This document shows positions 1 to 4,332 of a stretch of DNA of 33,322 nt, piece after piece (position 1 is the stretch's first letter; each line of letters opens with the position of its first letter). Both the position numbers and the translations under genes were made by a program. The notes under the pieces are model-generated. The model was not told where the DNA came from. It ran no database searches and was given only the letters and a program-made list of their open reading frames with translations. Where the stretch lies: IMG/VR virus record IMGVR_UViG_3300006737_000093, positions 1 through 33,322 of that record. One strand, written 5' to 3'. The stretch comes from a virus.

Positions 1-627
1 AGCTGTAATGAAGATTTTGCTTTACATGCAAAGTATCATAATTGGAAAACAATATTTGATTTCTTTACTTATTCAGAATTACCTATATTAGGAACAATGG
101 CTACTAAATATGTAAATTATAATTTATTAGATCATAATGTTCAAGATCTAAATGGTAATAGTAGAATAAGAATTAGATTTTCATTAATGCCACAAAAATT
201 ATCTACTATATTAGAACCTGGTACTTCTAAGATAGCAGATAGAATACAAGCTATAAATAAATTTTATAATGCAGGATATGATGTACACATAAACTTTAGT
301 CCTGTTATTGTAAATAAAGATACATACCCAATGTATAAAGATTTATTTCATCAAATAAATTCTAAAGTAGATAATGATATTAAAAAGCATGTAAAAGCAG
401 AAGTTATATTTTTAACTCACAATGAAAAAATGCATGAATATAATTTAGAACATTATCCTACTGCAGAAGATTTATTATGGAATCCTGAAAAACAAGAAGG
501 TAAAATATCTACTTATGGTGGTAAGAATATAAGATACAAAAGAAAAATAAAGGCTTCTTATATTAATCAGTTTAAGAAGTTACATGATGATATTATATCA
601 TGGAATAAGATTAGATATATTTTTTAA
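1..627 (+). CDS. Spore photoproduct lyase-like radical SAM protein (C-terminal part, cut by window edge)
   Basis: The frame is open from base 1, so the ATG at 97 is internal (residue 33 of the visible part) and the true start lies outside the window. The visible 208 residues resemble the C-terminal half of spore photoproduct lyase: a TKYVNYNLLDHN block, then RIRIRFSLMP, LEPGTSKIADRIQA, NAGYDVHINFSPVIV, a FLTHNEKMHEYNLEHYP block and a terminal YGGKNIRY segment, in the family's order. That enzyme uses a [4Fe-4S] cluster and S-adenosylmethionine to reverse UV-induced thymine-dimer damage. The CxxxCxxC cluster motif should lie upstream, so I cannot confirm it. A cysteine at visible residue 2 (SCNED) falls about where the family's hydrogen-donor cysteine should be; that placement is from memory. 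The next gene is an iron-sulfur scaffold, which fits. A related radical SAM enzyme with another nucleic-acid substrate is possible. Confidence 0.8.
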   Translation, partial: SCNEDFALHAKYHNWKTIFDFFTYSELPILGTMATKYVNYNLLDHNVQDLNGNSRIRIRFSLMPQKLSTILEPGTSKIADRIQAINKFYNAGYDVHINFSPVIVNKDTYPMYKDLFHQINSKVDNDIKKHVKAEVIFLTHNEKMHEYNLEHYPTAEDLLWNPEKQEGKISTYGGKNIRYKRKIKASYINQFKKLHDDIISWNKIRYIF

Positions 628-632
628 ATATT

Positions 633-688
633 AGAAAGTATGGTTGAAAGAAATGTAGAGAGTTCTAGTAGACCTGCTTTCTTTTTTT
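633..688 (+). terminator. Possible intrinsic terminator after the lyase gene
   Basis: AGAAAG at 633-638 pairs with CTTTCT at 677-682, and pairing can extend inward (U639-G676, A640-U675, then GG 642-643 with CC 673-674 after a bulge). A seven-T run follows the right arm. The loop is long, so this may be a partial terminator or a structured leader that uncouples the lyase gene from the scaffold gene. Confidence 0.4.
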
Positions 689-700
689 AAAACAATAACA
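689..700 (+). promoter_or_regulatory. A-rich translation leader of the Nfu-like gene
   Basis: The 12 bases before the ATG are A-rich and end in ataaca. There is no purine Shine-Dalgarno block. Very similar leaders precede the genes at 934 and 1394. This fits the A-rich initiation regions typical of Bacteroidota and their phages. Confidence 0.5.
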
Positions 701-931
701 ATGGAATCTATACTACAAAGAGTTGAAGATGCATTAGATACAATAAGGCCTCATCTTAAAGCTGATGGTGGTGATATTGAAATACTAAAGATATCTGATG
801 ACATGACTTTAGAGATAAGGTTATTAGGTAATTGCAATACCTGTTCAATACAGAACAGCACTATAAAAAGTATACAGGATATAATAAAATCATTTGTTCC
901 TGAATTAAAAAATATTAAACAAAACAAGTAA
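701..931 (+). CDS. Stand-alone NifU C-terminal (Nfu) iron-sulfur scaffold
   Basis: This 76-residue protein is an Nfu domain with nothing attached. It opens with a helix, then RPHLKADGGDIEI, the family's hallmark block, then a strand (MTLEIRLLG) and the CxxC pair Cys45/Cys48 in GNCNTCS, followed by a helix. In the family, two CxxC pairs from a dimer hold a [4Fe-4S] cluster for transfer to client enzymes. Cellular Nfu proteins are usually longer, with an extra N-terminal domain; phage and NifU-tail versions can be this short. Its position directly after a radical SAM repair enzyme makes that protein the obvious client, which is inference. The last codons (NIKQNK) are written by the A-rich leader of the next gene, whose ATG lies two bases after this stop. 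Confidence 0.9.
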   Translation: MESILQRVEDALDTIRPHLKADGGDIEILKISDDMTLEIRLLGNCNTCSIQNSTIKSIQDIIKSFVPELKNIKQNK

Positions 932-933
932 CA
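917..933 (+). promoter_or_regulatory. A-rich leader overlapping the end of the Nfu-like gene
   Basis: The sequence aaacaaaacaagtaaca precedes the ATG at 934 and contains the TAA stop of the upstream gene. It serves as coding sequence (KQNK-stop) and as the likely ribosome loading site of the next gene, so the two are probably translationally coupled. Confidence 0.5.
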
Positions 934-1188
934 ATGGAAAAGATGACATTGAAAGAGTTTAGACCAGATGGTGTTACTGAACTTCCATATGATTGTGAAT
1001 GTGATTCTTTATTAAATAAAAAAATGTTTTATGCATCTGAATTGGCAGGACCTAGAGGTGCAAGATTTTGGTTATTGAAAGAACAACATCACAGAGAAGA
1101 AGATATTAAAGTTGCTACAAGATATCTCAAAAGATCATTTGATGTTGTAGGTATAATTAAAATTATTAAAGAAAAGAAAGATGAGTAA
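934..1188 (+). CDS. Small hypothetical phage protein, 84 residues
   Basis: I do not recognise a family. The protein is soluble and mixed-charge, with a cysteine pair in YDCECD near residue 20, a central GPRGARFWLLKEQHH stretch and a basic C-terminal helix ending in KEKKDE. There is no signal peptide or membrane segment. The ATG at 934 has the good A-rich leader and starts two bases after the upstream stop. The 3' end overlaps the next gene by 8 bases in another frame, so the order Nfu, this gene, next gene is tightly coupled. Its function is unknown; the cysteines are too few to call a metal site. Confidence 0.75.
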   Translation: MEKMTLKEFRPDGVTELPYDCECDSLLNKKMFYASELAGPRGARFWLLKEQHHREEDIKVATRYLKRSFDVVGIIKIIKEKKDE

Positions 1189-1369
1189 GAAAAAGGAAAT
1201 AACAGAGATGTTGATTGATATTTTTGATAGAATCAATATAGACACTCCATATAACTTTGATAGCATCTTAGATTTTGTTATTGAAGATGTTGAAACATCT
1301 GCTGATAAAAAAAATTGGCATGATGGAGATGTAGCAATAGCATTCAGAAAATGGATTGAAAGCAAATAA
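1181..1369 (+). CDS. Small hypothetical phage protein, 62 residues
   Basis: This is an unrecognised acidic protein. It has a basic start (MSKKKE), a helical middle and a W-H-D-G segment near residue 47 followed by AFRKWIES at the end. It overlaps the previous gene by 8 bases (ATG at 1181, upstream TAA at 1186-1188), which supports translational coupling and a real start. There is no transmembrane or signal segment. The size and acidic-helical character are typical of small phage accessory proteins, but nothing identifies its role. Confidence 0.7.
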   Translation: MSKKKEITEMLIDIFDRINIDTPYNFDSILDFVIEDVETSADKKNWHDGDVAIAFRKWIESK

Positions 1370-1372
1370 TTT

Positions 1373-1393
1373 AAACAACAAAAAACAGTAACA
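1373..1393 (+). promoter_or_regulatory. A-rich leader with taacaATG end
   Basis: The A/C-rich run ending in cagtaaca lies just before the ATG at 1394. It shares its end with the leaders at 689-700 and 917-933. Only three bases separate it from the upstream stop. Confidence 0.5.
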
Positions 1394-1951
1394 ATGAACA
1401 GTAACAAATTAATAGCAGAGTTTTTAGGAGCAAAGCCTATCTCAATAGGTGGTTTATTTGAGTACGAAATGTACGGTATTATTGAATGTATAAAAGATGA
1501 GCCAAATGAAAAGCATTTTTTCATACCCAATGAAATGGAGTTTAAAGAAGACTGGAGATGGCTAATGCCTGTGGTTGAGAGGATATTGGATATATCTTTT
1601 CAAGATGAAGGTGATGCAGAAGATTTTTACTCTATAAGAGATTGCATTCCTTATAGACATCAGACCTACAATGCAGTGGTAGAATTTATTAAAGAGTACA
1701 ATAAAAATAAAGTAAACAAAACAAAAATGAATAAGAAAGAAACTATGGATGGATATACATTTGAGTATGATTCAGAACACAATTCTTATGAGTGCAGAGG
1801 TGATGTTTGTTATGATGAAGAACATGATGAAATACCAGAATCTGGTTTGTGGAAAGCTGCTCATAAACTTGCAACAAGATTAAAGAATCAAGGTATAGAT
1901 GCAGATGTAGAGCATTCAGAAAAAGGATGGGTAGAAGTATATATTAATTAA
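1394..1951 (+). CDS. Hypothetical protein, apparently two small proteins joined in frame
   Basis: This 185-residue frame has two dissimilar halves. Residues 1-105 hold a W-R-W-L-M-P-V-V-E-R block and end in YNAVVEFIKEYN, a pattern I associate with hypothetical proteins of Bacteroidota phages. Residues 112-185 begin MNKKETMDGYTF and form a compact acidic domain ending in GWVEVYIN. The joining stretch, bases 1701-1726, is A-rich (residues about KNKVNKTK) and looks like the leaders found before other genes here. It is followed by an in-frame ATG at 1727. Either a stop was lost and two neighbours fused, or the downstream protein is also made alone from 1727. Biochemical function is unknown for both halves. 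Confidence 0.75.
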   Translation: MNSNKLIAEFLGAKPISIGGLFEYEMYGIIECIKDEPNEKHFFIPNEMEFKEDWRWLMPVVERILDISFQDEGDAEDFYSIRDCIPYRHQTYNAVVEFIKEYNKNKVNKTKMNKKETMDGYTFEYDSEHNSYECRGDVCYDEEHDEIPESGLWKAAHKLATRLKNQGIDADVEHSEKGWVEVYIN

Positions 1952-1971
1952 AAAATTAAATCAAAATAAAA

Positions 1972-2175
1972 ATGAGTAAAGAAGAAATAATAGAAAAATT
2001 AATAAAGTTAGCAAATGCTATTATTGATCCCGCAAGTGACATATTACCTGAAACTTATGATAAAGAACTAAATAAGTATTGGAATTTTATTAATCAGTTA
2101 AAACAAAATAAAGATGAGTTAATATTTGTTAAACAAAACAAAGATGAAAAAGAAAGTAATTTTAGTAACAGATAG
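1972..2175 (+). CDS. Small hypothetical protein with leader-derived tail, 67 residues
   Basis: This is an unrecognised, mainly helical protein (MSKEEIIEKLIKLANAI start, then a W-N-F-I-N-Q-L segment around residue 37). The ATG at 1972 follows an A-rich leader. The last third is odd: LKQNKDE and VKQNKDE, ten codons apart, are encoded by two near-identical 17-base A-rich copies that look like translation leaders. The final 32 bases overlap the next gene in another frame. The core fold probably ends near residue 43, and the tail looks like leader sequence read as protein. Confidence 0.65.
   Translation: MSKEEIIEKLIKLANAIIDPASDILPETYDKELNKYWNFINQLKQNKDELIFVKQNKDEKESNFSNR
2101..2147 (+). repeat. 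Two 17-base direct copies of a leader-like sequence, 30 bases apart
   Basis: The sequences at 2101-2117 and 2131-2147 (aaacaaaa-t/c-aaagatga) differ at one base. Each ends in an ATG. The first ATG (2114) opens a two-codon frame (ATG AGT TAA); the second (2144) starts the next gene. The 30-base spacing keeps the reading frame of the overlapping upstream gene. Confidence 0.75.
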
Positions 2176-2326
2176 TAAAAAACATTTTTCATTAGAACCT
2201 AGTAAATTAGGAATATCAATAGAATATACAGATACTTTAAATCATTTTAAGATTAATCTTTCTAAAGAAGAAGCTGTAGATATATTTAGAGAAATAATTA
2301 AATATGTAAAAGAAGATATAAAATAA
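2144..2326 (+). CDS. Small hypothetical protein, 60 residues
   Basis: I place the start at the ATG at 2144 (MKKKVILVTDS), directly after an A-rich leader. A TTG six codons upstream lies in the same frame, but it would make the protein start with the leader itself. The product looks like a small alpha/beta domain: strand KKVILVT, then IEYTDTLNHFKINLS and a C-terminal helix (KEEAVDIFREIIKYVKED). I know no family for it. It overlaps the previous gene by 32 bases in another frame and is followed after five bases by the next gene. Confidence 0.65.
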   Translation: MKKKVILVTDSKKHFSLEPSKLGISIEYTDTLNHFKINLSKEEAVDIFREIIKYVKEDIK

Positions 2327-2331
2327 ATATT

Positions 2332-2514
2332 ATGAAAAAGGAAAAAAATATTACTTATAACTTTGTTAAACTAATAAATAAAGACAATTCACAATATACT
2401 ATGTCTTTTCAAAAAAACTTCTCAAATCTTAAAGATGCTATAGAGTATGCTAAAAAGAATAATTATACAATTACTGATGAATTAGATACTGTATTTTATA
2501 AAAGTAAAAACTGA
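2332..2514 (+). CDS. Small hypothetical protein, 60 residues
   Basis: This is an unrecognised basic protein beginning MKKEKNITYNFVKLI, with a helix around residues 31-41 (LKDAIEYAKKNN). It could be a small alpha/beta domain similar in layout to the one before it, but the sequences are not clearly related. It ends in TGA and is followed after five bases by the lysin gene, so it belongs to the same transcript. There is no signal peptide. Confidence 0.6.
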   Translation: MKKEKNITYNFVKLINKDNSQYTMSFQKNFSNLKDAIEYAKKNNYTITDELDTVFYKSKN

Positions 2515-2519
2515 AAATT

Positions 2520-3254
2520 ATGAAAATATTACTAATAATTGGATTATTGATTACAACACAATCAATATTTATATATGATAAAATAGACTTTATAATAGAA
2601 AAATTACCTGAAATAAAAGAAGAAGTATATGCAGGTAGATATGATAAAGCAATAAGTAAGTATAATAATTTAGGACTTCCTAATGATAGACAATGGCTTA
2701 CTCAAAAAGAATGGAAAGGTAAACATGTCAAAGGTGATACTATTTCTTTATTTAAGAAATGGAAAAAGAATCACATACAACAATTTATAGATTGGATATC
2801 TATTACTGCTGTTCAAGAAGTTGCTGTATATAAAGATATACCACCATCACTAATAGTAGCACAAGCTATTTTAGAATCTAACTATGGTATGTCTAGAATA
2901 TCATGTGAAGCAAATAACATTTTTGGACACAAATTTTATGGTAAGGATAGTATGTTTATTATTGCTGCTGATGATTCTCCAACAGATAAATTTCAAGTAT
3001 ATAGATCTAAATGGTGGAATATTAGATATCACAGTAAACATCTAATGAGAAAATATCGTAAAAGAATAGTAGGGAAGCCTTCTCTAAATAAATGGTTGAT
3101 AGCTTTATGTGGAGCTAAAACCATAGATAAGTCTAAGAAATTTGTGGAAGATGGTAATTATGTATATGCTACTAGCTGTTATGTAGGTAGTGAATGCTAT
3201 TCTCAAAAATTAAAAAGAATTATAAATTATTACAACTTAAAAAAATTAGATTAG
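2520..3254 (+). CDS. Membrane-anchored glucosaminidase-type lysin
   Basis: The 244-residue protein cuts cell-wall glycan; I place it in the FlgJ-like/mannosyl-glycoprotein endo-beta-N-acetylglucosaminidase family (PF01832). Residues 3-18 are a hydrophobic signal-anchor without an evident cleavage site, so it could be exported and membrane-tethered. The catalytic domain covers roughly residues 85-240. Its hallmark is PPSLIVAQAILESNYGMS, with Glu119 as the likely catalytic acid, followed by the usual NNIFGHKFYG block and later YRSKWWNIRYHS. The middle region, about 25-80, is an unassigned linker with a W-L-T-Q-K-E-W segment. Two tiny membrane proteins and a terminator follow, which suggests a lysis cassette. 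A virion-associated wall-penetrating enzyme is the alternative, though the position outside the late block argues against it. It ends in TAG. Confidence 0.88.
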   Translation: MKILLIIGLLITTQSIFIYDKIDFIIEKLPEIKEEVYAGRYDKAISKYNNLGLPNDRQWLTQKEWKGKHVKGDTISLFKKWKKNHIQQFIDWISITAVQEVAVYKDIPPSLIVAQAILESNYGMSRISCEANNIFGHKFYGKDSMFIIAADDSPTDKFQVYRSKWWNIRYHSKHLMRKYRKRIVGKPSLNKWLIALCGAKTIDKSKKFVEDGNYVYATSCYVGSECYSQKLKRIINYYNLKKLD

Positions 3255-3255
3255 T

Positions 3256-3354
3256 ATGTTTTTGATTTGCACTTTTATTGTTATGAATATTTTATGTTTT
3301 ATAACTTTATTGCAAATTAGAAATCAAGATAAAAATGAAAAAAATGAAAAATAA
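3256..3354 (+). CDS. Tiny hydrophobic protein, 32 residues, possible lysis helper
   Basis: The ATG comes one base after the lysin stop. Residues 2-19 (FLICTFIVMNILCFITLL) form one transmembrane helix, and the tail is charged (RNQDKNEKNEK). The last 20 bases overlap the next small gene in another frame and also form its A-rich leader. Position after the lysin and a lone helix fit a small holin or lysis regulator, but that is inference from context. It is short enough that chance cannot be excluded. Confidence 0.4.
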   Translation: MFLICTFIVMNILCFITLLQIRNQDKNEKNEK

Positions 3355-3505
3355 TGTAAAAGCATTTATACTAACTATTATATTTATTAGTATATTTATA
3401 TTGTTATCTTTTAAGAAGATAAATTATAAAAATAATATTAAGACTCCTAATACTGTTGTACTTATGTACACATGGGATGATGGTTCATATGATTGTATTG
3501 ATTAA
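3335..3505 (+). CDS. Small single-helix membrane protein, 56 residues, candidate holin or spanin partner
   Basis: The start MKKMKNN follows an A-rich leader. Residues 10-26 (AFILTIIFISIFILLSF) form one membrane helix with positive charges on both sides. The C-terminal 30 residues are polar and end in an acidic, aromatic WDDGSYDCID. The topology, lysin neighbour and immediate downstream terminator suggest a lysis-cassette protein. No lipobox is present, and the tail is too short for a typical inner-membrane spanin coiled coil. ATG 3344, in frame, is an alternative start. Confidence 0.6.
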   Translation: MKKMKNNVKAFILTIIFISIFILLSFKKINYKNNIKTPNTVVLMYTWDDGSYDCID

Positions 3506-3512
3506 TTATTAG

Positions 3513-3543
3513 AAAAAGTGAAGAATTATCTTCACTTTTTTTT
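3513..3543 (+). terminator. Strong intrinsic terminator after the lysin cassette
   Basis: The arms AAAAAGTGAAGA (3513-3524) and TCTTCACTTTTT (3529-3540) form a perfect 12-pair stem with an ATTA loop. The T-run continues to 3543. It starts eight bases after the stop of the small membrane protein and closes the plus-strand operon there. Because the arms carry A-run and T-run, it could also act on the minus strand. Confidence 0.9.
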
Positions 3544-3554
3544 AATTTTATTAT

Positions 3555-3731
3555 ATGTCAAAATTTTTAATAATGCACAATCAATTAAATTCTATAATTA
3601 ATAGACATGGCATGCCTGAAAAAATAGTAGCACAAGGTAAAGAATTATTAAATTCTTTAGATACTTCATATGGTAGAAAAACAGCTAAAATATTTATTAA
3701 GTTATGGATAAATAAATATATTCAAAAATGA
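3555..3731 (+). CDS. Small hypothetical basic protein, 58 residues, coupled to dUTPase
   Basis: The frame starts at the ATG at 3555, just downstream of the terminator, and ends in TGA at 3729-3731. It overlaps the dUTPase ATG as ATGA, so the two are translationally coupled. The product is basic and helical (KIVAQGKELLNSL, then a K/W-rich tail TAKIFIKLWINKYIQK). I recognise no family. The GRKTAK segment and net positive charge would allow nucleic-acid binding, but nothing specific shows it. Because the terminator lies upstream, this gene and dUTPase need their own promoter or readthrough; I see no clear promoter in the 11-base gap. Confidence 0.6.
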   Translation: MSKFLIMHNQLNSIINRHGMPEKIVAQGKELLNSLDTSYGRKTAKIFIKLWINKYIQK

Positions 3732-4231
3732 TTATAACTGTAAAGAAAGTAATAGATAATATAGAGTTGCCAAAATATGCAACTAAAGGGTCTGCAGGTT
3801 TTGATCTTAGAGCAATGAGAGTAATTGCTTTATATTCAGGAACTAAAAAAATAGACCTAACAGAAAAAATGAATAAAACAATAAGTGAAGGGAAACTTAC
3901 ACTTAGACCTAATGAAAGGGCATTACTAGGTACTGGATTGTCTTTTGAAATACCTGAAGGATTCCAAATGGAAATCAGAGATAAGAGTGGTATTTCTTTA
4001 AAGAAAGGACTAAAAGTATTTAATGCACCTGGCACTATAGATAGTGATTACAGAGGTGAGGTAGGTGTTATTATATATAATTCTACACCTTATTTATCTA
4101 CTATCAACTTAGGAGAGTATGTAGCACAAGGCTTAATTACTCCATATTTTAAAGTTGAATTTGTAGAATCTGTAAAGACTTCTTCTACCAAAAGAGGTTT
4201 TGGTGGATTTGGAAGTACTGGTCTAAAATAA
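3728..4231 (+). CDS. dut: dUTPase (deoxyuridine 5'-triphosphate nucleotidohydrolase)
   Basis: It hydrolyses dUTP to dUMP and pyrophosphate, keeping uracil out of phage DNA and feeding thymidylate synthesis. All five trimeric-dUTPase motifs are present in 167 residues: motif 1 AGFDLRA (23-29); motif 2 in EIRDKSGISLKKGL, slightly divergent from the usual R-S-S/R-S-G form; motif 3 APGTIDSDYRGEVG, with Asp105 as likely catalytic base and Tyr108 selecting the sugar; motif 4 GEYVAQGLI; and motif 5 STKRGFGGFGSTG, with Arg156 and Phe161. It carries an insertion between motifs 1 and 2 (about residues 38-56, TKKIDLTEKMNKTISEG) compared with the compact bacterial enzyme. It is the last plus-strand gene before the opposing late block. 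Confidence 0.96.
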   Translation: MIITVKKVIDNIELPKYATKGSAGFDLRAMRVIALYSGTKKIDLTEKMNKTISEGKLTLRPNERALLGTGLSFEIPEGFQMEIRDKSGISLKKGLKVFNAPGTIDSDYRGEVGVIIYNSTPYLSTINLGEYVAQGLITPYFKVEFVESVKTSSTKRGFGGFGSTGLK

Positions 4232-4261
4232 TTTCCGTTTTCATATTTTTATTTAGTTTGT

Positions 4262-4297
4262 AAGTGAGTAAGCTGTAAAAGGCTTACTTACTTTTTT
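4262..4297 (+). terminator. Intrinsic terminator of the dUTPase transcript
   Basis: The arms AAGTGAGTAAGC (4262-4273) and GCTTACTTACTT (4282-4293) form a 12-pair stem with one G-T pair and an 8-base loop. A T-run to 4297 follows. On the minus strand the stem is not followed by T's, so it mainly faces plus-strand polymerase. Confidence 0.85.
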
Positions 4298-4332
4298 CCA
4301 TTACCTATGTAGGAGGTAATGGGTATTTTTTT
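4298..4332 (+). terminator. Second, back-up plus-strand terminator overlapping the late gene end
   Basis: CCATTACCT (4298-4306) pairs perfectly with AGGTAATGG (4314-4322) around a 7-base loop, and seven T's occupy 4326-4332. The hairpin covers the stop codon and last codons of the opposing 1567-residue gene. The T-tract again faces plus-strand transcription. Confidence 0.7.

Noticed and set aside
633-690. tRNA-like or small RNA in the 73-base gap after the lyase gene
   Set aside because: No cloverleaf, anticodon stem or T-loop could be drawn. A terminator-like stem with a T-run explains the sequence better.
1135-1530. Minus-strand 131-residue frame across the small plus-strand genes
   Set aside because: It overlaps three plus-strand genes that have leaders and coupled junctions. 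Its Ser/Ile/Leu/Phe-rich composition is typical of antisense frames in AT-rich coding DNA.
2126-2143. TTG start at 2126 for the 60-residue gene
   Set aside because: It would translate the A-rich leader as LNKTK. The ATG at 2144 sits directly after that leader and is the better start.
1246-2362. TAnnTTTG matches (for example at 1251 and 2357) resembling the Bacteroidota -7 promoter element
   Set aside because: They lie inside coding sequence, have no convincing -33 partner, and the motif is expected often by chance in such AT-rich DNA.
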